Positions 1 to 7,406 are shown, counted from the stretch's first letter. The stretch: 11,226 bases of DNA from an uncultured Prevotella sp. (GCA_900772835.1 CAAGSA010000021.1:1-11226); one strand, 5' to 3'. Notes: generated from the letters alone by a model not told the origin. Numbers and translations are program-made.

Positions 1-72
1 CTTAATGCGAGACCTCGAAAAAAGATTGATTTCTTAACACCTACAGAAGTGGTTTTAGGATATTCCTATTAA
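1..72 (+). CDS. IS30-family transposase, C-terminal end (partial at window edge)
   Basis: Frame 1 reads from the first base as LNARPRKKIDFLTPTEVVLG, then YSY and a TAA stop at 70-72. The pattern LNxRPRKxxxxxTPxEV is the typical C-terminal signature of IS30-family DDE transposases, just after the catalytic glutamate region. Only the last 23 residues are inside the window, so whether the element is intact cannot be judged. The right end of the insertion sequence should lie shortly downstream, roughly between 73 and 110, but its inverted repeat cannot be set without the left end. The stop codon overlaps TAACTTTG (70-77), a match to the Bacteroidetes -7 box, pointing outward toward kdsA. The family call is by motif recognition only. 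Confidence 0.72.
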   Translation, partial: LNARPRKKIDFLTPTEVVLGYSY

Positions 73-177
73 CTTTGCACTTGCTTCTGGAATCCGCCGA
101 ACGCCACAGCATTGTTAAAAGTCTTTAATGGCAATACATGGCGGATAAACCTTTTTGCGTTTTTGTGGGTGCTAAAG

Positions 178-208
178 TTGGTTCATACAATAAAAAGATG
201 TACTTTTG
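178..208 (+). promoter_or_regulatory. Housekeeping promoter of kdsA-kdsD (-33/-7)
   Basis: TACTTTTG at 201-208 is a perfect match to the Bacteroidetes sigma-ABfr -7 box TAnnTTTG. A TTG at 178-180 lies exactly 20 nt upstream, the usual place of the -33 TTTG (here GTTG). The predicted transcript start is only about 15-25 nt before the kdsA ATG at 233. The rest of 73-232, between the transposase stop and kdsA, is AT-rich and shows no convincing gene. Confidence 0.75.
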
Positions 209-232
209 CGCCGACATTTAAATCAATAGCTC

Positions 233-988
233 ATGAAACCGATATTCATTACCGGTCCTTGCGTCATAGAGTCGGCAGAACTCCTCGACACCGTTGCTGC
301 CGAAATAAAACGGCTACACGACAAGACAGGACTGACTTTCTATTTCAAGGCATCGTTCGACAAAGCTAACCGCACATCTATCAGATCCTACCGCGGACCA
401 GGAATGGAGCGCGGACTACAGATGCTCGCCGACGTGAAGGCGAAATACGGGCTGCCGCTGCTCACCGACATACACGAGAGCTGGCAGGCAAAGCCCGTGG
501 GCGAAGTGGTGGACGTGCTGCAGATTCCGGCATTCCTCTGCCGCCAGACCGACCTGCTCGTGGAGGCAGCGAAGACGGGAAAGACGGTGAACATAAAAAA
601 GGCGCAGTTCCTGTCGGGCGAGGACATGAAATTCCCGGTGGAGAAATGCCGTGATGCCGGAGCCACGGAGGTGTGGCTCACGGAGCGGGGCAACAGCTTC
701 GGCTACAACAACCTCGTGGTCGACTTCCGCAACCTGCCGCTGATGGCGCAGTATGCCGACAGGGTGATTATGGACTGCACACACAGCGTGCAGCGCCCGG
801 GAGGAGCCGGCGGCAAGACCGGCGGCGACCGCCAGTATGTGCCCATGATGGCGCTTGCAGCCAAGGCTTTCGGGGCGCAGGGCTACTTCTTCGAGACGCA
901 TCCCGACCCCGACCACGCTCTCAGCGACGGGCCGAACATGCTCTATCTGAAAAACCTCGAGGCAGTGACAGCAAGTCTGATCCAGTAG
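233..988 (+). CDS. kdsA: 3-deoxy-8-phosphooctulonate (Kdo-8-P) synthase, metal-dependent class
   Basis: KdsA condenses phosphoenolpyruvate with D-arabinose 5-phosphate to give Kdo 8-phosphate, the committed step of Kdo synthesis for LPS, in the cytosol. The 251-residue protein is a single TIM barrel. It opens with the strand and motif ITGPCVIES (6-14) and carries the KANRTS substrate loop (44-49). Cys10, His184, Glu221 and Asp232 fall one residue off the metal ligands Cys11, His185, Glu222 and Asp233 of Aquifex aeolicus KdsA. It therefore belongs to the metal-dependent class, unlike E. coli KdsA, which has Asn in place of the Cys. The ATG at 233 starts right at the first barrel strand and sits 24 nt after the -7 box. 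The TAG stop is followed after 35 nt by kdsD, which makes this enzyme's sugar substrate, so the two are very likely one operon. Confidence 0.96.
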   Translation: MKPIFITGPCVIESAELLDTVAAEIKRLHDKTGLTFYFKASFDKANRTSIRSYRGPGMERGLQMLADVKAKYGLPLLTDIHESWQAKPVGEVVDVLQIPAFLCRQTDLLVEAAKTGKTVNIKKAQFLSGEDMKFPVEKCRDAGATEVWLTERGNSFGYNNLVVDFRNLPLMAQYADRVIMDCTHSVQRPGGAGGKTGGDRQYVPMMALAAKAFGAQGYFFETHPDPDHALSDGPNMLYLKNLEAVTASLIQ

Positions 989-1023
989 AGTTTTCACACA
1001 TCAAAAAACGCAAAGAAATTATT

Positions 1024-1971
1024 ATGGATTACAAATCAACCGCTATAAAATGCATACAGGACGAGTCGCAGGCACTGCTTGAACTCATCCCCAACATCAA
1101 CGACGATTTCGACAAGGCCGTGGAGCTGATTCTCGGCTGCAAGGGCAAGCTCATCGTGACCGGAGTGGGCAAGAGCGGACACATCGGCGCAAAGATTGCA
1201 GCCACGCTCTCGTCGACAGGCACACCGAGCTTCTTCATCAATCCCCTCGACGCCTTCCACGGCGACCTGGGAGTGATTCAGCCGGGCGACGTGATTCTCG
1301 CCCTGTCGAACTCTGGACAGACCGACGAACTGCTCCGGTTCATGCCCTATATGCTGGAGCACGGCATACCCGTGATTGGCATGAGCGGCAACCCGGATTC
1401 GCTGCTCGCCAAATATGCCACCGCACATCTCAATTCCGCCGTGAGCCGCGAGGCATGCCCGCTCGGACTTGCCCCCACTTCGTCGACCACGGCAGCCCTC
1501 GCACTGGGCGACGCGCTGGCATGCGCCCTTATGGTGGCGCGCAACTTCAAGGCCACCGACTTCGCGCAGTATCATCCGGGAGGCTCGCTCGGAAGGCGGC
1601 TGCTCACGAGGGCAAAGGACGTGATGCGCACCGACGACCTGCCTGTCATTCCGCCTACGATGAAGCTGGGCGAAGCTGTGATACACGTGAGCAACGGCAG
1701 GCTCGGACTCTGTGTGGCCACCATCGACGACAAGGTTGTGGGGCTGATTACCGACGGCGACATACGCCGCGCCATGCAGAGTTCGCAGGACAAGTTCTTC
1801 CAGCTCACCGTGGACGACATCATGACGCGCACGCCGAAGATGGTGTCGCCGGAGATGAAGATTACGGAAATCGAGGATATCCTGCATCGCAACAAGATTC
1901 ATTGTGTGCTCGTAGTGGACGGCGAGAAGCACCTCGTGGGCATCGTGGATTCATTCCGCACTATGCTCTAA
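1024..1971 (+). CDS. kdsD: D-arabinose-5-phosphate isomerase (SIS + two CBS domains)
   Basis: This 315-residue protein belongs to the KdsD/KpsF/GutQ family, which interconverts D-ribulose 5-phosphate and D-arabinose 5-phosphate, the sugar KdsA consumes. An N-terminal SIS domain covers about residues 30-190. It contains GVGKSGHIG (47-55), FHGDLG (78-83), SNSGQTDE (95-102), REACPLGLAPTSST (142-155) and YHPGGSLGR (183-191). The five residues important in E. coli KdsD (Lys59, His88, Glu111, Glu152, His193) correspond to Lys50, His79, Glu102, Glu143 and His184, all present. Two CBS repeats follow (about 198-255 and 265-315). The length is slightly below the roughly 328 residues of E. coli KdsD. 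The frame is open far upstream into kdsA, but homology begins at the ATG at 1024, 35 nt after the kdsA stop. There is no promoter in the gap, so co-transcription is expected. KpsF, the capsule paralogue, cannot be excluded by sequence, but the kdsA neighbour favours kdsD. Confidence 0.93.
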   Translation: MDYKSTAIKCIQDESQALLELIPNINDDFDKAVELILGCKGKLIVTGVGKSGHIGAKIAATLSSTGTPSFFINPLDAFHGDLGVIQPGDVILALSNSGQTDELLRFMPYMLEHGIPVIGMSGNPDSLLAKYATAHLNSAVSREACPLGLAPTSSTTAALALGDALACALMVARNFKATDFAQYHPGGSLGRRLLTRAKDVMRTDDLPVIPPTMKLGEAVIHVSNGRLGLCVATIDDKVVGLITDGDIRRAMQSSQDKFFQLTVDDIMTRTPKMVSPEMKITEIEDILHRNKIHCVLVVDGEKHLVGIVDSFRTML

Positions 1972-2033
1972 GACTATTCCAAGAAAAAATATTGCATCCT
2001 GAAATTATTGACAGAAAAGAGACATCGGACGGC

Positions 2034-2093
2034 AATACAGAAAAAAAATCGCGTTTCGCAATGATTGCAGCGAAACGCGATTTTTTCTGTATT
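2034..2093. terminator. Bidirectional intrinsic terminator between kdsD and the DUF5723-like gene
   Basis: A GC-rich core stem, TCGCGTTTCGC (2049-2059) with its exact complement at 2070-2080, has a 10-nt loop. It is extended by an A8 tract on the left (2041-2048) pairing with T6 on the right (2081-2086), and by an outer AATACAG/CTGTATT stem. The T runs on either strand make it work for kdsD (+) and for the convergent gene ending at 2127 (-). Confidence 0.9.
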
Positions 2094-2126
2094 CAATGTT
2101 TATTTCCTTTTGCTATACATCTCTCC

Positions 2127-3536
2127 TTACCAGGTGATGCTCATACCCATGGCGATGCTTGCGTTGGAGCTGAGCGGAATGCACTCCTTGCTCATCTTGC
2201 CGAGGATGTGGTCCATGCCGATGAAGAAGTTGTAGCCCTTCGGATGGATGTTGAGCACGTAGCCCATGCTTGCCGTGAAGCTGTTCACCGCAAAGTTCAC
2301 TCCGCCGTCGAGCCATTTCAGCGGCTTCCAGTTAGCGCTCAGTCTGCCCTCTGTCCATGAGTATTCGCCCTTGATGCGGGTAGTGCTCAGCAAGCCGAAG
2401 GTCATCTTGCGGTAGACAGGCAGTGTGTACTCGCAGCCCACGTTGAAAGTTGCGCCTATGCCGGTGGTGCGGCCGCCGGTGCTGTTCTGGTCCTGCAGAT
2501 TCACGAAGTCGGAAATCTGGTCGGTATACTTGTCGGCCTGCTTGTCAAGAGGATTGTTGCCGTCGCTCTTCACCGATGTGTCGTGGAAACCGTTGAACTC
2601 GAAGCTTTTCTTGTTGTTGGCAGCCTTGGCATTATCGCTCCAGCTGATGAATCCAAGGTCGAGCAGAGATGCACTGACGGTCCAGTCGTCGTTTATCTTG
2701 TATATACCACCGAGGTCGATTGCCATACCGAAACCGCCGATGCCGCCGCCGTCGATGTCGACGTCGTTGATGTGCTCATACTGTCCGGCACCCTCCGTCT
2801 CGTAGTCCTTCATTTCCGTTTCATACTTGAAGCCCTTCATCGACACGTTTGCCTGGGCGTCGCCGCTGATAGTCCATTTCTCGGTAGAGGAGAGGTCGGC
2901 CTTGACATCCTTGAACTTGAAGTCGGCACGCGCCACTCCGAAGAGGAACTTGAGCTTCGCGCCGAGGCGCAGCTTGTCGGTTATCTGCCGCGAGTGGCCG
3001 AAGGCGAGCTCGGCATACGACTGTGCGTGGGCACTGATGTCGCCTATGTCGTAGCTCTTGTTGCCGGTGTTGCGCGCAAACTCGAACAGCTCGTAGGGCA
3101 GCACCATGCCATATGCCGTCTTGGAGTTCAGCTCCACGGTGTTGTAGCCGCCGAATGCCTTGAATCCAGCTGAGAGTATGGCTATGTTCACATCACCAGC
3201 CAGGCGGTTGTTGCCTGTGGAGAATCCGTCGAGCGCCTTTGAATCGCTGATGTAGGGGTTCATGAAGGTTGTCATCTTCTTGTCGCTGCCGTTGCCGTAC
3301 ATCGGGTTCTTCATCACGATGTCGCCGTAGCCGAAGTTTCCGTGCATGTTCACGCTGAGGTTTCCGAGTGCCGGGATCGACACGAAGTTCTGCTCGTTGT
3401 CGAATGCGGGGTTCATGGTGTGGCGGAATGCGTACTGATCGGTGAAGTAGGACGAGTTCAGCGTCTGCGCCGTGGCTGCTCCTCCCATCATCATCAGGGC
3501 GGCAGCCAGTATATGTTTGCTATATTTGTTTGTCAT
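2127..3536 (-). CDS. Outer-membrane beta-barrel protein, DUF5723-like
   Basis: The 469-residue protein starts with a Sec signal peptide: Lys-containing start, hydrophobic stretch ILAAALMMMGGAATA, and a probable cut after Ala23 (ATA|QT). The mature N-terminus has the segment YAFRHTMNPAF (31-41), which resembles the start of DUF5723 barrels, where an asparagine-proline motif marks the first strand. The remainder is rich in alternating aromatic/Gly strands typical of a large barrel, for example near GGGIGGFGMAIDLGGIY and GATFNVGCEYTLPVY. It ends in SITW, with an aromatic last residue as in BAM substrates. The molecular role is unknown; similarity to FadL-like or PorV-like barrels is only structural. 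It follows the lipoprotein gene with a 21-nt gap on the same strand, so both are probably translated from one mRNA and may act together at the outer membrane. The DUF assignment is from memory of the family's look. Confidence 0.82.
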   Translation of the reverse strand: MTNKYSKHILAAALMMMGGAATAQTLNSSYFTDQYAFRHTMNPAFDNEQNFVSIPALGNLSVNMHGNFGYGDIVMKNPMYGNGSDKKMTTFMNPYISDSKALDGFSTGNNRLAGDVNIAILSAGFKAFGGYNTVELNSKTAYGMVLPYELFEFARNTGNKSYDIGDISAHAQSYAELAFGHSRQITDKLRLGAKLKFLFGVARADFKFKDVKADLSSTEKWTISGDAQANVSMKGFKYETEMKDYETEGAGQYEHINDVDIDGGGIGGFGMAIDLGGIYKINDDWTVSASLLDLGFISWSDNAKAANNKKSFEFNGFHDTSVKSDGNNPLDKQADKYTDQISDFVNLQDQNSTGGRTTGIGATFNVGCEYTLPVYRKMTFGLLSTTRIKGEYSWTEGRLSANWKPLKWLDGGVNFAVNSFTASMGYVLNIHPKGYNFFIGMDHILGKMSKECIPLSSNASIAMGMSITW

Positions 3537-3557
3537 AATAGTCTGGATGTATTGGGA

Positions 3558-5309
3558 TTAATTAAAGTCGCCTATCACTTTGCCGACAATCTTTATCTTG
3601 ATGTCCTTGGCTGTCAGAGTATGGTTCTGTGCATTGAGAGTGGTGCCGGTGAGTGTCGGCTGTCCTTCCTCCTGCGCCTTGCCTGAGATGGTGAACGTGA
3701 GTCCGTCGAGCTTCTTCAGGGCTCCCTTCTCGGTCTGCGTAATCTTTATCTCAATGGGCGATGTCTTGGGCTCACCCACGCTTGCCGCTCCAGCCACCTT
3801 GTTCTTTCCGTCGGGGAACTCTATCTTGATGCCCTTTACCTCCTTCTTGTCCATACCTATCGGCATGGCTTCTACAGAGAGGTGGGCAGGCACCTTGCTC
3901 GTAACGTTTGCCGTGAAGCTGATGTAGGTATTCTCGGCAAGCTCGAGGTCCTTGATGTCGTCGTTCCAGTCGTCGATGGTGTCCTTGTATACAATCTGCG
4001 CATTCTCGGCGAAGGCTATCGGAGCCTCGATTGTATATGACGGCGTGAGGTAATAGTTGTGGCCAAGCTTGAACGTGGTCACCTTCTCGGAATTCACTTT
4101 GGCTGTGGCTGTGAACTCCACGTTGTCCGGGATGGTCATGATGGCATCGGAGAGGTTCGGCACTTTTACCACCGTGTATCCAGCCTTTGCCTCGCCCGTG
4201 CGATTGATGCAGACCTTGTTCTGGACGTTTGCACCCACAGGAATCTTCACACCGTCGATGCGGTTGATAACCTTGCCGTCCTTCTTGGAGATGATGGAAC
4301 CGGTTATCGTGCCCTCGGCATCCATGTCGTTGCCGATGGTGAGCAGTATCTGCGGATTGTAGAGGTCAACCTTCACGTTGCTGTCGGTGAGGAAGTCGGG
4401 GATACCGGTAATGTCGGCGTTTCCGAGACCGTTCTCCAGATTGATGTCCGGGTCGAATCTTCCGGTTGCGGCGTTTATCACGAAGTCGTCCATGCTGAAG
4501 CCAGCCTTCATGGTCGGAGCAGAGGTCAGAGTGCCGGTTATGGCTCCGCTTGCCGTGAGGTGGATGACTCCCCTGAGGTCAACCTTCTTGCCGATGGCAA
4601 TGCTTCCAGATGTAACGGCACTCGTGAAGTCGAGACCGGTCACGTCAACGATGAGCTTGAAGTCCTTGTTCGTAGACACGTTCGAGAACACCAGCTTGGA
4701 ACCGTTGATGCTCGTAGGCTGGACGGAGTTCTTGTTCACCTTGAACTTGAGGTAGCTCGGGAGAGTGATTGCCATTTCGTTCATCGTGGGTACCGCAGAG
4801 TTGATTCTGGTCAGCGGAACATTCAGCGTGAGGGTTGTGGCGGCCTCAGCCGAGCTGATGGAGATTACCTCGTCGGGTTTGTCGCCCGAATAGTGGAACT
4901 CGTAGATGTCGGCATCCGCCTTCACCACGGCAGCTGCCTTTCTGGCACCGCCCTTGGCGTTGCTCGGCACATCGAACGCGAAGTCGATTGAGCTTCCCGA
5001 ATGGTAAGCCACGTGAATCTTGTCGATGCTCACTCTGACCGGATCGATGGGGTCGCCGGTCTGTCTGAACACATAGTCGTGTGTTATGGCATCCTCAACG
5101 ACGCTTCCGTCCTCTTCCAGTTCAAGCACGTCGATAAGCTTAATGTCCTCAGTTGTACTTGCCGGGATTTCGAGTCCGTCGCCTCCTATACCGACAGTGG
5201 CATCGATTTCGTTGAAATCATAGTCGTTGTCCGTACATCCCGTCAGCACCAGTGCTCCAGCCATCAACATCGATGACAAAAGTCTTGCGTTAAATGGGTT
5301 TCTACTCAT
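3558..5309 (-). CDS. Large lipoprotein of unknown function, predicted surface-exposed
   Basis: The 583-residue protein has a type II signal peptide (residues 1-24) ending in the lipobox LTGC, with lipidated Cys25. The sequence after the cysteine (TDNDYDFNEID) is strongly acidic, with Asp at +2, +4 and +6. This fits the lipoprotein export signals described in Bacteroidetes that send lipoproteins to the outer surface. A conserved-looking early segment (VGIGGDGLEIPASTTEDIKL) precedes a long beta-rich region without catalytic motifs. Several blocks resemble repeated beta-sandwich modules (about 170-260, 265-350, 400-480 and 490-583). I do not recognise a named family and assign no reaction. The gene is first in an operon with the DUF5723-like barrel gene, and its promoter lies about 90 nt upstream. 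A structural or complex-forming role at the outer membrane is plausible. Confidence 0.85.
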   Translation of the reverse strand: MSRNPFNARLLSSMLMAGALVLTGCTDNDYDFNEIDATVGIGGDGLEIPASTTEDIKLIDVLELEEDGSVVEDAITHDYVFRQTGDPIDPVRVSIDKIHVAYHSGSSIDFAFDVPSNAKGGARKAAAVVKADADIYEFHYSGDKPDEVISISSAEAATTLTLNVPLTRINSAVPTMNEMAITLPSYLKFKVNKNSVQPTSINGSKLVFSNVSTNKDFKLIVDVTGLDFTSAVTSGSIAIGKKVDLRGVIHLTASGAITGTLTSAPTMKAGFSMDDFVINAATGRFDPDINLENGLGNADITGIPDFLTDSNVKVDLYNPQILLTIGNDMDAEGTITGSIISKKDGKVINRIDGVKIPVGANVQNKVCINRTGEAKAGYTVVKVPNLSDAIMTIPDNVEFTATAKVNSEKVTTFKLGHNYYLTPSYTIEAPIAFAENAQIVYKDTIDDWNDDIKDLELAENTYISFTANVTSKVPAHLSVEAMPIGMDKKEVKGIKIEFPDGKNKVAGAASVGEPKTSPIEIKITQTEKGALKKLDGLTFTISGKAQEEGQPTLTGTTLNAQNHTLTAKDIKIKIVGKVIGDFN

Positions 5310-5397
5310 GATTTAATTTTTTTTGTGTTCTTAAATGTTTTTCTGTTCTCTTGTGTTGGTTTGGAATGATTTTCCCCAACAGTGTCCTTAATTTCTG

Positions 5398-5429
5398 CAA
5401 ATTTAAATAATTAGGTTTAAAGTTCCAAA
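5398..5429 (-). promoter_or_regulatory. Housekeeping promoter of the lipoprotein-barrel operon
   Basis: On the minus strand, TTTG (5429-5426) is followed after exactly 20 nt by TAAATTTG (5405-5398), a complete match to the Bacteroidetes -33/-7 consensus. It leaves an A-rich untranslated leader of about 80 nt before the ATG at 5309. No Shine-Dalgarno sequence is visible. Confidence 0.82.
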
Positions 5430-5456
5430 AAAAATTATCATAAAAGCAAAAAACAA

Positions 5457-5504
5457 ATACAGAAATATAACAGAACTGCATTACGTCCTGTCATATTTCT
5501 GTAT
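5457..5504 (-). terminator. Intrinsic terminator of the NigD-sigma-barrel operon
   Basis: Two 19-nt arms (5486-5504 and 5457-5475) pair along their full length in the minus-strand RNA, with two G-U pairs, around a 10-nt loop. The hairpin is followed in minus reading by TTTGTTTTTTGC. There is no T run on the other side, so it acts only on the minus strand. A small hairpin (CGCGA/TCGCG, 5516-5531) also sits directly after the stop codon of the barrel gene. Confidence 0.88.
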
Positions 5505-5531
5505 CTCTGTCGTAGCGCGATGTTTTTCGCG

Positions 5532-6839
5532 TTATTGGTTGAACGAATATCTGAGACCGATTTTCAGATTGAAATTCAGCGGTTTTTCGCTGTAGGCGGT
5601 CTTTATGGTACTGCCGTTGCGGAAGTTGTAGGCAAGTCCGGGTTCCACGAATATGCCCGTACCCCTGAACAGATTGAGCTGCACCCCGGCTGCCACGTTC
5701 GCCGACCACTGCAACCTTTTCATCTTTATGTCGCCCGTGGTGGTGGATATGCTCTCGCCGTTGTGGCGGTATTCGGTTGCAGCCCTGCCTTTCACGTTCT
5801 TCTCCACCATTCCTCCTGCCGAGAGGTATGTGCTGAGCCATCTGTTGCTCCACAGGCTATAGTCTACGTTGAGCGGTATGCCCACGAAATGCAGCTGCTG
5901 TTCCGTCTGATAGCTGTCGGCACCGGATTCATAGGATATGTCGGACGAGAGGTAGGTGTATGTCAGTCCGGTCTCTATGCCGATTCTCTTTGTCAGTGCA
6001 TACCTCACGGACAGTCCTGCCCTCACGGGGTGGTGATGTTCGGAATGGCGGCGAGTGGTGCCCCTTGGGTTATAGCTGCGCATCAGCTGGCCGTTGTCGT
6101 TATCGTTTTCGCTTATGGCGTCCGCCTCAATGTTGCCTGACGGCATCGCCATAAGGAGCATCGCCCCTGCCCTACTGCTGGAGTTGCCCTGGGCGTTGGC
6201 GGCAAAAAGAGATGCCGAGAATCTGTTGTCGGGGCTTTCCCGCTTCCGCTGCCGGATGTTGGGGGATTCCCGCTTCAGCTGCCAGGTGTGGGGGCTTTCA
6301 GCTGCGGCTTTGGCTGCCGTTGCTGCCTCATTCACTTTTTCTGTTTCATTCACCGCTGCGACATCCTTTTCCGCGGCTGTTTCATTCACCGTTGCTGCTT
6401 CCTTTTCCGTTGCTGTTACATATTTTGTTTCGGCAGACGGTATGTCGTCGGTTGCAGCCTTCGGCAAGCAGGCTGACGGTGGGGAGCCGGTGGCGGAAGT
6501 GTCATCTTCAGATGCTTTATGAGTTGCTTTCTGCCGTATGGTTTCCGCAATGTCGGACTCCGTCTTGTTTTGAAGTCCTCTTGTGTTTTGTGCTGTATAG
6601 ACTGCGCCGCGCTCCGTTCCGCCATCGCCATCCGCCAGCTTCAGTGCCAGCATTATGCCTCCGGCAACGCATGCCGCAGCAGCAATACGCAATGCTATGA
6701 TGCGCCCCCTACCGTCCTGTCCGCTACGCCTGCTGCCCTTAGGCAATGAGCTTTCTATGCTCTGCCACAGTGCTTCCGGGACAGCCTCTTCATAGTCTGC
6801 CAACCGTTGCTGCATTTTTTCTTTCCATTCTTCTCTCAT
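5532..6839 (-). CDS. Inner-membrane-anchored protein with C-terminal outer-membrane beta-barrel; putative anti-sigma/sensor partner of the ECF sigma factor
   Basis: This 435-residue protein has an unusual order of parts. Residues 1-45 form a charged head (EEWKEKMQQRLADYEEAVPE, then ALWQSIESSL), of the kind found at the start of many Bacteroidetes ECF-associated membrane proteins. Residues 47-67 are one hydrophobic helix without a cleavage site. Residues 68-269 are a low-complexity Ala/Glu/Lys/Thr linker with two tandem-repeat blocks. Residues 270-435 look like an eight-stranded or similar OMP_b-brl barrel, including GLSVRYALTKRIGIETGLTY and FVEPGLAYNF, and ending YSFNQ. The start is the ATG 15 nt after the sigma stop, so the two are translationally close. 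The gene order and head-helix layout suggest that the head binds the sigma factor, while the barrel senses the cell surface. This is inference; the protein could instead be an ordinary porin-family protein with an odd N-terminus. Confidence 0.8.
   Translation of the reverse strand: MREEWKEKMQQRLADYEEAVPEALWQSIESSLPKGSRRSGQDGRGRIIALRIAAAACVAGGIMLALKLADGDGGTERGAVYTAQNTRGLQNKTESDIAETIRQKATHKASEDDTSATGSPPSACLPKAATDDIPSAETKYVTATEKEAATVNETAAEKDVAAVNETEKVNEAATAAKAAAESPHTWQLKRESPNIRQRKRESPDNRFSASLFAANAQGNSSSRAGAMLLMAMPSGNIEADAISENDNDNGQLMRSYNPRGTTRRHSEHHHPVRAGLSVRYALTKRIGIETGLTYTYLSSDISYESGADSYQTEQQLHFVGIPLNVDYSLWSNRWLSTYLSAGGMVEKNVKGRAATEYRHNGESISTTTGDIKMKRLQWSANVAAGVQLNLFRGTGIFVEPGLAYNFRNGSTIKTAYSEKPLNFNLKIGLRYSFNQ
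6219..6299 (-). repeat. 30-bp tandem repeat in the barrel-protein linker
   Basis: Nearly three units of 10 codons lie in frame: ESPHTWQLKR, ESPNIRQRKR and ESPDNRF (residues 181-207). The DNA repeats with period 30 (TTTC/ATTC-CCGCTTC blocks on the + strand). Units have diverged mainly in the middle. In-frame length change would alter linker length without breaking the barrel. Confidence 0.8.
6336..6407 (-). repeat. 36-bp tandem repeat in the barrel-protein linker
   Basis: Two 12-codon units, EKEAATVNETAA and EKDVAAVNETEK (residues 145-168), are followed by a degenerate third start, VNEAATAAK. The repeated segment is charged and Ala-rich, and may be helical or disordered. Confidence 0.75.
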
Positions 6840-6854
6840 CGGTAAATTCGGGGG

Positions 6855-7406
6855 TTAGTGGGTTCGTTTGTATTCTTTTATCTTCCGCGCCATAAGAGCC
6901 TTGGCGTGGAAGAGCTGCGAGGCTGACGAAGTTGCCTTTATATTCAATAATGTGGCAATCTCCTTATGGCTCTTTCCTTCAAACACGTAGAGGTTGAGCA
7001 CCGCCCGATAGCCGTCGGGCAGACTCTTTATCATGGCTTGCAGTGCATCAGGCGGTATGCCGTCGGCATCGGGCTCCTGCTCCTCGTCGGCAATTCTGTC
7101 CATTGCCGCATCATCGTTCACGGTGTCGAGGCGTCCGTTTGCCTTCAGAAAATTTATCGAGTGGTTGACCACGATGCGCGTCATCCACGCCCGTAGCGAT
7201 CCCTCGCCGCGATAGGCGAAGGTGTCTATCTGTGTGAAAATCTTTATGAACGATTCCTGCAGAACATCCTTCACGCTGTCCGGGTCGGCAACGTAGCGCG
7301 AGCATAAAGCGGCAAGGCTCCCTACATACTGGTTGTAGAGAGCCTTCGGCGCTGCGCGGTTTCCGCTCTTCAGCTGTTGCAGAATTTCCTGTTCTGTAAG
7401 ATTCAC
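6855..7406 (-). CDS. ECF-type RNA polymerase sigma-70 factor
   Basis: The 183-residue protein has the two-domain ECF layout. Sigma-2 covers about 22-90, with DVLQESFIKIF (47-57) and the -10 recognition segment ending in RAWMTRIVVNHSINFLK (72-88). A 30-residue acidic linker follows. Sigma-4 covers about 120-177, with LPDGYRAVLNLYVFEGKSHK (129-148) and a helix-turn-helix near 147-168. The start is a GTG (7406-7404): no in-frame ATG lies nearby, and the N-terminal helix begins there. The stop of a tiny upstream ORF overlaps this GTG. The gene follows a NigD-like lipoprotein gene by 66 nt and precedes the barrel gene by 15 nt, so all three are probably one operon. ECF factors are usually held inactive by a membrane partner encoded next door, here most likely the barrel protein. 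The target promoters cannot be read from this window. Confidence 0.93.
   Translation of the reverse strand: MNLTEQEILQQLKSGNRAAPKALYNQYVGSLAALCSRYVADPDSVKDVLQESFIKIFTQIDTFAYRGEGSLRAWMTRIVVNHSINFLKANGRLDTVNDDAAMDRIADEEQEPDADGIPPDALQAMIKSLPDGYRAVLNLYVFEGKSHKEIATLLNIKATSSASQLFHAKALMARKIKEYKRTH

Noticed and set aside
112..369. 85-codon open frame overlapping the kdsA start
   Set aside because: It lacks an in-frame initiation context, has no recognisable domain, overlaps the kdsA promoter and coding start, and is Arg-rich in the overlap.
673..1023. Long N-terminal extension of KdsD overlapping kdsA
   Set aside because: The frame is open by chance inside kdsA. The family homology begins at the ATG at 1024, and the extension is Arg-rich shadow sequence.
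1309..1332. Gln in SNSGQTDE of KdsD as a lost catalytic residue
   Set aside because: Counting against E. coli KdsD shows the Gln aligns with Glu108, not with the important Glu111, which is conserved here as Glu102.
6219..6407. Repeats as a CRISPR array
   Set aside because: Units are directly adjacent, in frame and encode protein; there are no unique spacers.
5520..6700. Several + strand open frames across the barrel gene
   Set aside because: They are antisense to a gene with clear barrel strands and repeats; their Cys/Phe/Ser-rich products reflect the reverse complement of the repeat region.
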